A stretch of DNA of 64,000 nucleotides from Drouetiella hepatica Uher 2000/2452 (GTDB lineage: Bacteria > Cyanobacteriota > Cyanobacteriia > Elainellales > Elainellaceae). Position 1 is the stretch's first letter. Each line of letters begins with the position of its first letter. Location of the stretch: positions 1 to 64,000 of the forward strand of contig JAHHHD010000012.1 of assembly GCA_019359505.1 (NCBI GenBank), given 5' to 3'. The notes under the pieces were generated by a model. It was given only the letters and a program-made list of their open reading frames with translations, ran no database searches and was not told the DNA's origin. A program made the translations under genes and the position numbers. Shown piece after piece: positions 41,081 to 50,649 of this stretch.

Positions 41081-42697
41081 TTATTCCGTTACTCCTCGAC
41101 GGTAAGCCGTCCAACCCGCCAAAGCGGTTGGGTCATCTGCCGCCTTCCATTGCAGTAGCACGACTCCATCCTGGAAATCCACCACGCCATAGCGCCGCGT
41201 TTGGAGCTGATCGATCGCCTCAGCAGCTTCCTTCAGACTTTTGCGATAGTCTGCAAAGGCGGGCTGATATTGCTGGAGATACCAGAGATCGGCGATCGCG
41301 TACTCGACCCGCTGCGTTTTTTGGCGATCGTTCTGCAACCGCTGCATGGGGAAGCGCAGCACCTCCCGCCGACTAGAAACATGCGCCACGATATGATCGG
41401 TTGCCGTGACGCTGGCATCGGCTGGAATCTGGGCAAGGAGCGATCGAATTGCCTGACTATGCTGCCACTGGCGCGGGGGCGACACATACACCCAGGGCTG
41501 AAACGAGTCTGGAATCGCAAAAGAGAGGACGCGATTGGGGTTTGAGGTGATCGTGAAAAACAGCGACAGAATGATGCAGCCGATCCAGAGCCGCCGAAAG
41601 CGCGATCGCCAAAACTGCGGATGTGCCTGCCACCAGAGAATTGCCCCATAAAATAGTCCCGGCACCAGCGTCATGGCGTAGCGCAAGTGCAGCGACAGCG
41701 CCGTAATATCTTCGCGCTGAATCAAGACTTTGAGCATGGGGAAACCCGCCAGCAGCCAAGCGCTCGGCGAAATCACCGGAATAAACATCAGCGGCACCCA
41801 TTGCCCCAAGAGATAGCGGAAGGTGCGATCGAAAGGCATCACCACCTCTACTAACAGCCGTCCGGGATTGCTGAGAATCCCACGAATCACATCTAGCGTA
41901 CTTGCCTGATCGCTGTTTACAAACTGCCCAAACTGCTCAATCATGAAGCGCTTTGAGACATCCTGAGAAAACAGCGGCATGACCAAATTCGTCACTGCCA
42001 GCATATAGCCCAAGCTCAACACACATAAGCCAATGCCAATCCGAGGGGCGCGCCGACTGACCGCTAGGAAGAAACCAATGCCAAACAGCACCACGCCGCT
42101 ATCTTCTCGCACCAGCAAAGTCAGAATGGCTAGAACACCCACCAGCCACCCTCTGCGTTTCTCCAGCGCCAGCAGTAGCCCAAAGAGATAAAGCGGCATC
42201 TGGCAAATATCGTGGAAGTTGGCAAGCGTGGGGCTAATGACGGCGATCGCTCCATAGAAGCTGACTGCCATCAGCGCCGACAGGTCGGGCGGGTGATAGT
42301 GACGCGCCAAGGCATATAGCACAAGCCCTGCTGCCGTCACCAGCGTCACTTGCAGCACCGACAGCCCAGCCGCCGAAGGAAACAGCGCATACCAGGGCAG
42401 CCACAGCAGCAGCGCAGGCGTGAAATGCTGTCCCAGTCTGCGATAGGCAACGTTGGGCAACTCGCCCTGCATGACGCTACTCGATTCGGTAGACGAGAGC
42501 GAACTCTCAAACCAGCGTCCGTGCAAATTATTCCAAAAAACCTGGTTAAAGATACCCTGATCAAACGACACGTAGGTGGGGTAAAAGTTGAAATAGCGCT
42601 GTAAAACCAGCACCACGCAGATCACCCAAAATGCGATCGCCACCGCCATCACAAGCCTGAGCTGTGGGCTAGATTGCAGTTGTTTCTGCCCCATCAT
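41081..42697 (-). CDS. DUF2079 multi-pass membrane protein
   Basis: A 538-residue membrane protein with about 10-12 helices. The first (VMAVAIAFWVICVVLVL) is followed by the family landmark FNFYPTYVSFDQGIFNQVFWN. Further on, GQHFTPALLLWLPWYALFPS, the loop LANFHDICQMPLYLFG and HLRYAMTLVPGLFYGAILWW are typical of DUF2079. The C-terminal 110 residues are soluble (IPADASVTATDHIVAHVSSR). DUF2079 proteins resemble GT-C glycosyltransferases and may transfer sugars from lipid carriers, but activity is unproven. The gene converges with the NACHT gene. Confidence 0.86.
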   Translation of the reverse strand: MMGQKQLQSSPQLRLVMAVAIAFWVICVVLVLQRYFNFYPTYVSFDQGIFNQVFWNNLHGRWFESSLSSTESSSVMQGELPNVAYRRLGQHFTPALLLWLPWYALFPSAAGLSVLQVTLVTAAGLVLYALARHYHPPDLSALMAVSFYGAIAVISPTLANFHDICQMPLYLFGLLLALEKRRGWLVGVLAILTLLVREDSGVVLFGIGFFLAVSRRAPRIGIGLCVLSLGYMLAVTNLVMPLFSQDVSKRFMIEQFGQFVNSDQASTLDVIRGILSNPGRLLVEVVMPFDRTFRYLLGQWVPLMFIPVISPSAWLLAGFPMLKVLIQREDITALSLHLRYAMTLVPGLFYGAILWWQAHPQFWRSRFRRLWIGCIILSLFFTITSNPNRVLSFAIPDSFQPWVYVSPPRQWQHSQAIRSLLAQIPADASVTATDHIVAHVSSRREVLRFPMQRLQNDRQKTQRVEYAIADLWYLQQYQPAFADYRKSLKEAAEAIDQLQTRRYGVVDFQDGVVLLQWKAADDPTALAGWTAYRRGVTE

Positions 42698-42730
42698 GAT
42701 GCTACGTCAGTTCTACGATCGCCTCTTTTC

Positions 42731-43312
42731 CTACGATATGGCTTCAAATTCAACATTTTCGTAGAGGTCTGAAATCTGAAGTTCAAACTCAAAGGTACTA
42801 AAAGATAGCATAGTGGTCGGATCATCGTATTCAGAGAAGAGCCATTGATGAGCCGCCGTTTTAACGTAATGCTCAACGTGAACGCTGTACTGATCAATCA
42901 GCAGATATTCTTTAAGGCTGGCGATCGTCCGGTAAGCCACAAACTTTTCGCCGCGGTCATAATTTTGCGTCGATTTAGATAATACTTCAGCTATTAAGCA
43001 GGGATTGATCACAGTATCCTTGAGCCCTGGCTGAAGCTGAAGCGGCTTTTCCGCAACCATGACATCAGGGTAAGTATGGATGTTGCGATCGGGAATGCAA
43101 AGCCGCTGATCAGCGTAAAAAGTCCGGTAATTTTTTCCCTTGAGAGCAAGCTTTAAAAAAACGTAGAGGTTGCCAGCAATATCATTGTGGTTAGGTGTTC
43201 CTCCCGTCATCGGAACAACTTCTCCATCACGGTACTCATTGCGAGTTTCAGACGCAATCTCCTGTTCAAAATATTCTTCGTCTGTGTACTTTTTCTCAAG
43301 TTGGGAAACCAT
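42731..43312 (-). CDS. Uma2 family (DUF820) nuclease-fold protein
   Basis: A 193-residue protein of the Uma2/DUF820 restriction-endonuclease-like fold, which is highly expanded in cyanobacteria. Landmarks are YTDEEYFEQE, RNEYRDGEVVPMTGGTPNHNDIAG, HTYPDVMVAEKP (the acidic catalytic-like patch), LIAEVLSKSTQNYDRGEKFVAY (conserved EVLS-ST-RGEK core) and LKEYLLIDQYSVHVEHY. The family's biological role is unresolved. It lies 33 bases upstream of the DUF2079 gene on the same strand. Confidence 0.92.
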   Translation of the reverse strand: MVSQLEKKYTDEEYFEQEIASETRNEYRDGEVVPMTGGTPNHNDIAGNLYVFLKLALKGKNYRTFYADQRLCIPDRNIHTYPDVMVAEKPLQLQPGLKDTVINPCLIAEVLSKSTQNYDRGEKFVAYRTIASLKEYLLIDQYSVHVEHYVKTAAHQWLFSEYDDPTTMLSFSTFEFELQISDLYENVEFEAIS

Positions 43313-43362
43313 GTTCAGTCAGCTCTAATGACTTGTCTAAGGATCTCAGATTGATTAACCTA

Positions 43363-43415
43363 CAACAGTTTTTTGGAAGTGTCGCGCCCCGCGCGACACT
43401 TCCAAAAAACTGTTG
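43363..43415. repeat. Perfect palindrome, 24-bp arms
   Basis: Arms 43363-43386 and 43392-43415 are fully complementary around CCCCG. The stem ends in AGTGTCGCG and begins CAACAGTTTTTTGG. It lies between the Uma2 start and psaX and may help terminate psaX transcription. Confidence 0.9.
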
Positions 43416-43471
43416 GGTTTTATTTTGTACACAATCCTAGCGACTCGCCATGCTCATGTACCAGCTTCAAG

Positions 43472-43496
43472 CCCCTCTCTCGCTTCGGGAGAGGGG
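43472..43496 (-). terminator. Hairpin downstream of psaX
   Basis: CCCCTCTCTCG and CGGGAGAGGGG (one wobble) pair across CTT, about 50 bases beyond the psaX stop on the minus strand. It belongs to the common cyanobacterial CCCCTCTCCC-type intergenic motif. Confidence 0.5.
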
Positions 43497-43544
43497 TTGA
43501 AATGAGGGATAGTTTATTGAGTTAACCAGCCCTGCGTAGATGCC

Positions 43545-43673
43545 CTATTTGAGGATGCCAAAATAGAAGGCTGCAACCACAAAGTTGATCGCTAGAAGAA
43601 CCAGTGCCCATCCGGTACGGAAGGTATAGGGTGGCTTGCTGGGTGGCTTGGAGGTCATCGACTTGGAGGTCAT
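43545..43673 (-). CDS. psaX: Photosystem I subunit PsaX
   Basis: A 42-residue peptide with a polar N-terminus, then YTFRTGWALVLLAINFVVAA and the ending FYFGILK. This matches PsaX, the small single-helix PSI subunit of some cyanobacteria (e.g. Thermosynechococcus), which lies at the periphery of the PSI monomer. GAGGAG ten bases before the outer ATG supports the start at 43673. A second ATG five codons in is part of a 15-base duplication (MTSKS-MTSK) and has no Shine-Dalgarno. The gene stands alone, with lipA next on the same strand 187 bases upstream. It is too short for default gene callers. Confidence 0.9.
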   Translation of the reverse strand: MTSKSMTSKPPSKPPYTFRTGWALVLLAINFVVAAFYFGILK

Positions 43674-43860
43674 AAACAATTTCTCCTCTGATTAAAGATA
43701 AATAGCTGAAAGCTTCAAGAGTATTATCGAGCAATCGGGAACCCAAAAATCTTTTGAAGCAGCAAAACTTAGCAAGGGCATCAATTCTACTGAACTACGA
43801 TCCATAGCATTATCCATCACCGCTTCATTCAACACCCCTCTTAGGAGAGAAATTTCTGCT

Positions 43861-44796
43861 TTATTCCTGCCCCGCATGGTAGGAACTGCGCACCAGTGGA
43901 GCCGATCGCACATGACTAAACCCCATCTCACGGGCAATTTGTCCTAGCCGATCGAATTCTTCAGGAGTCCAATATTTCTGGACGGGCAGATGATCGAGTG
44001 AGGGGCGCATATATTGTCCTAGCGTGAGGCGATCGCACCCCACCCCTCTCAAATCTCCGAGAGCCTCTAGGACTTCTGCCTCCGTTTCACCATGCCCCAG
44101 CATCAGCCCTGATTTGGTGGGAATCGTTGGGTCAAGGTCTTTGACCGTCTGGAGAACCCGGAGCGATCGGTCATATTTTGCCCCTCGTCGCACCGGATTT
44201 TGCAGCCGCCGCACGGTTTCTATATTGTGGTTATAGCAAGCTGGAGCCGCTGCCACCACGGTGGCAATTCGCTGTCTCTGCCTCTCTTCACCACTCAAGC
44301 CTTCACTGCTCAAACCACCCCAAAAATCGGGGGTTAGCACTTCAATTTGCGTCTGAGGGTTAGCCTGTCGAATTGCAGTCATGACCACCACAAACCAGCC
44401 TGAACCCTGATCAGGCAAATCATCTCGCGCTACTGAAGTCAGTACCACATAGCGCAGTCCCAAAAGACTCACTGCCTCTGCGACCTTTTGGGGTTCTTCT
44501 GGGTCTAGCGGCATTGGCGCATGACCTTTATCGACCTGGCAAAAGGCGCAGCTCCGAGTACAGACAGCCCCCATTAGCAAAAACGTGGCGGTCTTCTGGG
44601 CATAGCACTCGCCGCGATTGGGACAGCGCCCTTCTTCACAAATGGTGTGAATCTGCCGCTGCTTGATAATTTGCTGCACGGTCGAGATCTCGCTAGCTTT
44701 GCCAAGTGGACGACGCAGCCACGGAGGTAAGGTTGCTAAGGGCGATTCTCTAATACTTGATTCCCGCAGACCGTGGGCTGGATTCAGTTCAACCAT
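43861..44796 (-). CDS. lipA: Lipoyl synthase
   Basis: A 311-residue radical-SAM enzyme that inserts two sulfurs into protein-bound octanoyl groups. It has both cluster motifs: the auxiliary cysteines [12 protein letters not shown] (residues about 54-65) and the radical-SAM CTRSCAFC (about 79-86). The C-terminal RSSYHAGQE carries the conserved Arg-Ser-Ser. An insertion of about 20 residues, with [13 protein letters not shown], lies after LTPDFWGG. The start ATG at 44796 is not preceded by a strong Shine-Dalgarno. No lipB or PDH gene is adjacent. Confidence 0.96.
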   Translation of the reverse strand: MVELNPAHGLRESSIRESPLATLPPWLRRPLGKASEISTVQQIIKQRQIHTICEEGRCPNRGECYAQKTATFLLMGAVCTRSCAFCQVDKGHAPMPLDPEEPQKVAEAVSLLGLRYVVLTSVARDDLPDQGSGWFVVVMTAIRQANPQTQIEVLTPDFWGGLSSEGLSGEERQRQRIATVVAAAPACYNHNIETVRRLQNPVRRGAKYDRSLRVLQTVKDLDPTIPTKSGLMLGHGETEAEVLEALGDLRGVGCDRLTLGQYMRPSLDHLPVQKYWTPEEFDRLGQIAREMGFSHVRSAPLVRSSYHAGQE

Positions 44797-44950
44797 AGAT
44801 TCAAGATTTTTTTAGAGCGCGGTAGGATGGTGGGCAGTTCAGGGAATAGTTAAAGATATGCGAATCAAGATAGCATTCAAATTAGCTATCATCGGTTAGG
44901 CGATTTCAGCCGCTCTCAGTTTTCATCTATCACCTCCACAGGAGTTCGTC

Positions 44951-45496
44951 GTGGCAAGTCACAAAATCCTGGTTATTGACGACAGCAGAGTTATCCGCAA
45001 CATGGTAAGAGACATGCTGCCCAAGGGTAATTTCCAGGTTCTAGAAGCCAAAGATGGCGTTGAAGGACTTGACTGCATTCGACAAGAGCGCCCTAACCTG
45101 ATCATGCTAGATTTTTTGCTGCCTCGCATGAGCGGTTGGGAAGTTTTTCAGCAAATTCAGACGAGTCCTGAGCTGCAATCCATTCCGCTGGTGCTGATGT
45201 CTGGGCGGCGAGAGGAAGTTACTGAAAAAATTTCTGAACCTTTCGAGTATTTTGAATTTATCGAGAAGCCTTTTGAGCAAAAAGAGCTGATCGAGGCGAT
45301 CAAGGCGGCAATGACAAAAGCTCGGCTACCTCGCCAGCGACCTGTTTCGGCAGCACAAGCTCCTGCCGTCAGTGCCGAATCGGGGGCAGAAATGGCGGCT
45401 CTCAAGCAAAAGGTCGAAACGATGCAGGGAGAAATCGATCTGCTGAAGAAGCAAATGACGCAGCTTCTGACTTTCATTCGGCAAAAGCTGAAATAG
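44951..45496 (+). CDS. Response regulator with C-terminal coiled coil
   Basis: A 181-residue protein: receiver domain (residues 4-122) with DDS at 10-12, phospho-acceptor Asp54 in LIMLDFLLPRMSG, LMSGRRE near 87 and EKPFEQ near 109, then an Ala/Pro linker. A coiled-coil tail (AALKQKVETMQGEIDLLKKQ) follows. There is no DNA-binding domain, so output is likely via protein-protein contact. GTG 44951 is the start, supported by AGGAG nine bases before. It is divergent from lipA. Confidence 0.92.
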   Translation: MASHKILVIDDSRVIRNMVRDMLPKGNFQVLEAKDGVEGLDCIRQERPNLIMLDFLLPRMSGWEVFQQIQTSPELQSIPLVLMSGRREEVTEKISEPFEYFEFIEKPFEQKELIEAIKAAMTKARLPRQRPVSAAQAPAVSAESGAEMAALKQKVETMQGEIDLLKKQMTQLLTFIRQKLK

Positions 45497-45573
45497 AGTT
45501 CTTTTCAAAAAAGTAAGCTCAACGTCCCAGGATTCTGCAATCTAAAATCGCAAATCCAAAATCCAAAATTGTC

Positions 45574-46068
45574 CTACCAGCCCCAGCTTCCGGCAATGCC
45601 CTTAAAGGGACCGACGATGTCGCTGGTGATCCAGCCGCCGTAAAAGTCGCCCGGTTGAGAGGTCACTTGCTCGCCGTCAATGTAGCAAGCCTCCATGCGG
45701 CTGGGGTAAAACGCCACGTAGTCCTTGAGGTCTGCAAACTCTGGCGTGGGGCTAGTGTAAAACCAGGCGGCGTTCTCGGCTGTGCGATCGCCCACCTGCA
45801 CCGTGTAGTAGCTTGCCTGTCCCTTCCATTCACAAAAGCTGGTGCGAGCCGTCTGCACAAGATACTCTTGCCGAATATCTTCTGGCGGAATGTAGTAGGT
45901 GGGTGGATGACTGGTTTCCAGCACCCGTTTAGCGCGATCGGTGTCTGCTAACACGACTCCGTTAAACAAAATCTGAATATGCTTTGTGGAATTTTCCAGC
46001 CGGGGCGGACGGGGATAGTCCCACACAGACTCTTGACCGGGCTGAGGGATGATGCGATCGCTGCTCAT
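45574..46068 (-). CDS. DUF427 domain protein
   Basis: A 164-residue protein with a single DUF427 domain: WDYPRPPRLENSTKHIQILFNGVVLADTDR at the N-terminus (split here for length), TSHPPTYYIPPEDI, SFCEWKGQASYYTV and NAAWFYTSPTPEF, all family landmarks. DUF427 forms a small beta barrel of unknown function, present in many bacteria and fungi. It is soluble and single-copy in this window. Just before it at 45543-45570 (plus) is an AAATCCAAAATCC short repeat. Confidence 0.9.
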   Translation of the reverse strand: MSSDRIIPQPGQESVWDYPRPPRLENSTKHIQILFNGVVLADTDRAKRVLETSHPPTYYIPPEDIRQEYLVQTARTSFCEWKGQASYYTVQVGDRTAENAAWFYTSPTPEFADLKDYVAFYPSRMEACYIDGEQVTSQPGDFYGGWITSDIVGPFKGIAGSWGW

Positions 46069-46100
46069 AATGCTGTCACTCTAACTTGCTTAAGTCTTCT

Positions 46101-46595
46101 CTATCTTCGCCCATCCCGCAGTAACGCGGCTGATGCGGCTGGCAATGAGGGAGACGGCTCAGGCGACTGCAAAACATTGATTTTTTGGTTTAGCTCTCGC
46201 GTGCGGCGAGACAGCAATCGAATAATATTCACCGCAATGCCGGGAGTTTCCTCGATCGCCTCATAAAGCTGCTGCTGGGTCAACATCAGGCAGTCACAGG
46301 ATTCTAGCGTCGTCACCGAAGCCGATCGGGGTTCGGTATCAAAAACTGCCATCTCCCCAAAGCAGGTGCCCGCCTTAAGCACCGCTAAATCGCGATCGCC
46401 GATATGTACCCGCACTGTGCCTGACACGAGAATATAGAGCGATCGCCCCACCTCACCCTGAGTAAAAATGGTGTGTTTGGCTGGAAATGACAGATCCTCC
46501 ATGATGGAGGCAAGTCTCATCAAAAAGTCGTAGCGTAATTCCTGAAAAATCGGAACTTTGCGGACGAAGAGCAGGCGATCGATACTGCTAGGCAT
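46101..46595 (-). CDS. Cyclic nucleotide-binding domain protein
   Basis: A 164-residue CAP-family cNMP-binding domain without a DNA-binding domain. It shows IFTQGEVGRSLYILVSGTVRV (residues about 43-63), the phosphate-binding cassette GTCFGEMAVFDTEPRSASV (about 77-95, with the Glu and Arg of a functional cAMP pocket), and a C-terminal helix. It lies 42 bases after the MFS-HEAT gene and is likely co-transcribed. In other bacteria this domain occurs fused behind an MFS-HEAT protein, so it probably senses cAMP or cGMP for that transporter-like protein. Confidence 0.9.
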   Translation of the reverse strand: MPSSIDRLLFVRKVPIFQELRYDFLMRLASIMEDLSFPAKHTIFTQGEVGRSLYILVSGTVRVHIGDRDLAVLKAGTCFGEMAVFDTEPRSASVTTLESCDCLMLTQQQLYEAIEETPGIAVNIIRLLSRRTRELNQKINVLQSPEPSPSLPAASAALLRDGRR

Positions 46596-46637
46596 ACAGG
46601 GTTACAGACAGGATTAAGGCTGAAGAGAACTTAATTT

Positions 46638-49600
46638 TTACGCAGAAACCGATCGCTGTAAAGGCTGACCTCGCCCAAATTCTGCCATCATTTCTTTGAC
46701 TTGGGCAGCCACCAGCGGGTCGGGATCATCTTTGAGCAGAGGCAGCAGATTTTGCAGCGTTGCCGGGGAGACCACCTTCAGGTACGCCAACACCGCTTCT
46801 CGGACAAATCCAGTCGGGTCGCGGAGGCAGACTAAAATCTGCTCAGGTGCAAGGCTCCAACGCGATCGCCGTGCCAAGTGAAAGCAGCAGGCTAGCGCCC
46901 AATCGGACAAGAAATGGCGCAGTTCTACTAAATAGCGCAGACGTTTGCTCGGCGACATGGATTTGTAGGGCAAAAAGTCAGCCAAGTTTTGCAGTTTTTC
47001 AGAGTCAACCTGGCGATCGAGAATGCCTAGTAATGCCTGCTTATTAGGAATATCTAGCGTATTGTCCAAAATTTCCAGACCTCTGGCAATGCTCTCCCGC
47101 GACTCAGACAGCAAATTAAAGGCTGCTGCCTGGATCGTATTAGAGTCATAGAGGAAGCGCATCAAAAGAAACAGTCTCTCGACTCCATCTGCCTCCGAAT
47201 CCCGCAGGGCGCGCCGTAGCAGCTCTGACTCTTCACCTACGACCAGGTCTGGATCGAGATCCAGTAAACTCGCATAAATATGGGCAAGAAACTGTAGCTC
47301 TTGATTAATCATCGTTTCAATGCCGCTACGACCCAGACTATCTAGCACGGCCTCAACGCCAATATCTTGCGGTAGCCGCAGCAAGGTGCGCAAGAGAATA
47401 AAGCGGTTCCAGCCCCAGGAGGTCGTCAGCCGCGTCACTAAAATTTCTAGAGCCTGGGGTGTACCAATTTGTCCGATCGTCATCCAGGCATGGCTACGCA
47501 CTACCTCAGGTTTGTGGATATTTTCAGCTAGATCGAGCAACAGCGGCACCACTTCGCTCTCTAGCCGTACCAGAGCGTGTTTAGCAGACTCGCGCGTCGA
47601 TTTGTAATGCAGCCCTCGCAGCAAGGCTGGATAGTATTCTTCAGAATGAGTAGCGGCGATCGCCTCCAGCATGGCACACCTCACCCGGAGCGATTCGTCT
47701 TGCAGTAGCGGCTCAATGTAAAGCCGCAGAGACTGCATATAGTCCGCCTCGCCCAAGGCGCGACAGCCCATCATTCGCTCCTGCTCCTGCTTGTGAGTCA
47801 GCATACGGCGTAGAGTATCCGTGGCTTCTGCTTTTTGCTGAGGATCGCCCTGACGCAGCATCAGTGAAGCAACGGTGCCCCGTACCGTAGGGCTAACAGT
47901 CGGCTTTAGGTAGGGGCGAAGTTGGCTCGTGTCAGGGTTGGCATCGGTCAGCCAAATGTAGCGGAGTGCCAGCGCCAAAACCTCCGGGGGCAGAGATTGC
48001 TGAATGAGCGATCGCACCTGCTCCAGATAGGCAGGATTGGGAAACTTCAGCATTACTTCCAGGCTTTGGTGCTGTCGAGCGGGTGAGAGCTTGGGCAACA
48101 GCGGAGCCAGGATCTCTGCGGCATTCTTGGGATCGGTTTGGGTCAGTAGTTCAATATAGGATGTTTTCTCTTCTTCAGAGGCTCCAGGACGATTGAGCAC
48201 TTCCGCGACGCTACGCCGCAGCCCTGGCAAATCTACATCTGATACAGTGCTGAGCTGCCCGCGCTCGGCGCTTAAAACCAGCACATCAATATACTTGCGC
48301 TGTAACAGCAGGACGGTGAGCAGCCAGAGGGAGGCAAAGGCGATTGTGTAGACCAGAAACGCCAGACTTTGAATATGCTGACTGGCTTGCGCATTGCCAA
48401 GAAACCGCTGCAACAGCTCGATCGTCACCAGCATACCCGCGCCAGTCAGTCCGGCTGAAAGCGGCTCCGCAATCCCTCGAACGACCGACTGAGCACGGCT
48501 TCGCAAGGAGGCAGGAATCGGCTGAAACAAAACGGGACTAATGCTGGCAACCAGCGTGTAGCGCAGTAGCTCATCTACAAACTTCAGGACAAGCACCCCA
48601 ACAAATAGACCAATTGCACCGCTGAGGGTCAACAGACTCAGCCCAGCAATCAGCACAGGTGAAGCCATGATTACAAACACGCCTTTCCAGGCAATGATGC
48701 GCCCTGAAAGAAACCACTGCATTGCCAGCTCAAACGAACCCAGAATGGCGCTGAAGAGAGCTAGAAAGTCTGCAATCTTTTCCACGCTGGTATCTGGGCG
48801 CTGCTGAAGCTGGCTAAGATACTGAAAATCTAGCAAGAGCGCCAGAACTTGCAGCATGACGAAAAAAGCAAACACCAGCCCAAAATATTGTCGTAGAGGT
48901 CCTCTCAGCCGTCGGGTAGCAAAATCAGAGGCTTTGTCCTGAGATCGCCGCCGTGAGGAATCGGGAAAAAACTGACGATATTTCTGCGTCAGGTAATACA
49001 AGATTGCTGCCCCTGCAAATAGCATCAGGCAGGCTAACAGAATCACGTTGGGTAGCCCTATCCAAGCGCGTAGAAAGGGCAGCGACAAGCCGCTAACGAC
49101 ATCGGCTGCCAAAATACCGCTGCTAATTAAAGGATAGGTGCGACGGATCTCCCGAATCGTGAATAGCTGATTGGCAGTAATTGAGGTGTTGAGTTCATTA
49201 ATGACATAGATGGCTTCTAGCCAAAGCCGCATCAGAAAAACGGTGTATCCGCCTAGCAACGCCGGATTGAGTCCCAGACGAACCAGCAACAGCGGTGCGG
49301 CAATTAGCCCTGCGGTTAGCACTAGCACGCGATGGAGCGGCAAAATCCGCTGCATCCAGGAATAGATGAACCCTAATCCAGTGCCGATCGCCGCACTAGC
49401 AATATAAATCCAGGGCAAGGACTCTGCCCCATATTCTCCCAAAAATAGGGCAGCAATACTGACTTCTAGCCAGAGAATACCCACCGAACTCAGCGTGTAG
49501 AACGCGAACATCAAAAACGTCCGCTCGCTCTCTTCAGGGCGAAGATTCAGCCAGCGGAGCCAGCTTCCTCCATTCACCTGACGGGTATTCCGGTCTCGAA

Positions 49601-49640
49601 TGACAGTTGCTGTAATGGGTACTTCGCTCGTTTGTCTCAT
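46638..49640 (-). CDS. MFS/NTT-like membrane protein with C-terminal HEAT repeats
   Basis: A 1000-residue protein. Residues 40-465 contain about 12 helices (TFLMFAFYTLSSVGILWL, LPWIYIASAAIGTGLGFIYSW and others) of an MFS or ATP/ADP-translocase-like domain. Residues 470-985 are HEAT-type helical repeats, e.g. DESLRVRCAMLEAIA, VVRSHAWMTIGQIGTPQAL and PTGFVREAVLAYL, which form a curved scaffold. A role as a regulated transporter or flippase is plausible. The cAMP-binding protein gene follows 42 bases downstream. Substrate and partners are unknown. Confidence 0.85.
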   Translation of the reverse strand: MRQTSEVPITATVIRDRNTRQVNGGSWLRWLNLRPEESERTFLMFAFYTLSSVGILWLEVSIAALFLGEYGAESLPWIYIASAAIGTGLGFIYSWMQRILPLHRVLVLTAGLIAAPLLLVRLGLNPALLGGYTVFLMRLWLEAIYVINELNTSITANQLFTIREIRRTYPLISSGILAADVVSGLSLPFLRAWIGLPNVILLACLMLFAGAAILYYLTQKYRQFFPDSSRRRSQDKASDFATRRLRGPLRQYFGLVFAFFVMLQVLALLLDFQYLSQLQQRPDTSVEKIADFLALFSAILGSFELAMQWFLSGRIIAWKGVFVIMASPVLIAGLSLLTLSGAIGLFVGVLVLKFVDELLRYTLVASISPVLFQPIPASLRSRAQSVVRGIAEPLSAGLTGAGMLVTIELLQRFLGNAQASQHIQSLAFLVYTIAFASLWLLTVLLLQRKYIDVLVLSAERGQLSTVSDVDLPGLRRSVAEVLNRPGASEEEKTSYIELLTQTDPKNAAEILAPLLPKLSPARQHQSLEVMLKFPNPAYLEQVRSLIQQSLPPEVLALALRYIWLTDANPDTSQLRPYLKPTVSPTVRGTVASLMLRQGDPQQKAEATDTLRRMLTHKQEQERMMGCRALGEADYMQSLRLYIEPLLQDESLRVRCAMLEAIAATHSEEYYPALLRGLHYKSTRESAKHALVRLESEVVPLLLDLAENIHKPEVVRSHAWMTIGQIGTPQALEILVTRLTTSWGWNRFILLRTLLRLPQDIGVEAVLDSLGRSGIETMINQELQFLAHIYASLLDLDPDLVVGEESELLRRALRDSEADGVERLFLLMRFLYDSNTIQAAAFNLLSESRESIARGLEILDNTLDIPNKQALLGILDRQVDSEKLQNLADFLPYKSMSPSKRLRYLVELRHFLSDWALACCFHLARRSRWSLAPEQILVCLRDPTGFVREAVLAYLKVVSPATLQNLLPLLKDDPDPLVAAQVKEMMAEFGRGQPLQRSVSA

Positions 49641-49949
49641 GCAGCACTACTGTTCTGATTGCCCTGATGGATTTTGTCTGACATGGATTTTGCCTGACGA
49701 TAGAGCGATCGCCGCCTCGTCAATCGCTACCATATAAGCATGGTCTGAGAGTTCTGGCACTATTTTGGCTGCTGCACAGCTAGTCAAGCCATATCGCTCA
49801 AGCCTTAGAACTTACCAGAACTAAGTTTAGACTGCCCAAATTTGCTCGCTGAGGCATTAAGTCTCAGCAAAGCTTCATACTCGATTTCTGGATGTAACTG
49901 GATGTAAAAAGCCTAGGCCGCTTTGAGAAACGCTCTAGGCTCTACAAGT
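49641..49949. other. Intergenic, no gene seen
   Basis: Upstream region of the MFS-HEAT gene, likely with its promoter. AGTTTAGACTGCC and GGATGTAACTGGATGTAA direct repeats are the only notable features. The segment ends with TAGGCCGCTTTGAGAAACGCTCTAGGC, a small imperfect dyad, before MITE copy C. Confidence 0.4.
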
Positions 49950-50043
49950 TATGGCAACCGCCAAGACGGTTGGAACGGGAAAAGTTAGGGTGGGGCGCTT
50001 CGCGCCCCACCCTAACTTTCCTAAGCAAACTGGCGATAGCTAC
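49950..50043 (+). mobile_element. MITE-like palindromic element, copy C
   Basis: A 94-base copy. The left end is TATGGCAACCGCCAAGACGG and the right end GCAAACTGGCGATAGCTA. The central hairpin (49981-50019) has perfect 18-base arms AAAGTTAGGGTGGGGCGC around TTC. It lies just after the infC stop (minus strand) and may double as its terminator. Confidence 0.9.
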
Positions 50044-50064
50044 ATCTGAAGTGCTGAACGATCG

Positions 50065-50604
50065 CTACACTTTTTTGGGTGAAAGCATCATCATCATGTT
50101 GCGTCCTTCACGCTTGGGAGCTTGCTGCAACTCAGCAAACTCTTGCAAATCAGTCGCCATGCGGGTCAGCAGCTCTTCAGCCAAATCGCTATGCTGAATC
50201 TCCCGACCCCGGAACATGATCGTGGCCTTCACTTTATCTCCAGCTTTGAGAAAGCGTTCAGCTTGGTCAACTCGCACCTGGTAGTCGTGGGCTTCAATCT
50301 TGTAGCGCATTTTGACTTCTTTCACGTCAGAAGTATGCTGCTTTTTGCGGGCTTCCCGTGCCTTCTTCTCTTGCTCAAACTTGAACTTGCCATAGTCCAT
50401 GATCCGACAAACAGGGGGGTCTGCCTTATCGCTGACCAGCACTAAGTCTAGTTCTTTCTCTTCTGCCATCCTTTGGGCTTCCCGAGGAGTCAGAATTCCT
50501 AATTGGCTGCCGTCTGTATCAATTACCCGAATTTTGGGAAAGCGTATCCGCTCATTGATAGCTGGTAAGTCGCGATTGGGTTTGATCAGGGTGTTGTTGT
50601 TCAA
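50065..50604 (-). CDS. infC: Translation initiation factor IF-3
   Basis: A 179-residue IF-3. The N-terminal domain is [19 protein letters not shown], and the linker [17 protein letters not shown] joins the C-terminal domain [19 protein letters not shown] and [18 protein letters not shown]. It binds the 30S subunit and checks start-codon pairing. The start codon is TTG at 50604 with AAGGA just upstream. infC commonly uses rare starts that IF-3 itself represses, so this can be an autoregulatory start. A dyad in the leader (50650-50718) may add to this. rpmI/rplT are not adjacent, unlike in many bacteria. Confidence 0.96.
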   Translation of the reverse strand: MNNNTLIKPNRDLPAINERIRFPKIRVIDTDGSQLGILTPREAQRMAEEKELDLVLVSDKADPPVCRIMDYGKFKFEQEKKAREARKKQHTSDVKEVKMRYKIEAHDYQVRVDQAERFLKAGDKVKATIMFRGREIQHSDLAEELLTRMATDLQEFAELQQAPKREGRNMMMMLSPKKV

Positions 50605-50649
50605 GGTTCCTTTATCGAGAGTGAGGGTTGAGATGGATGGTGAAGTAGG

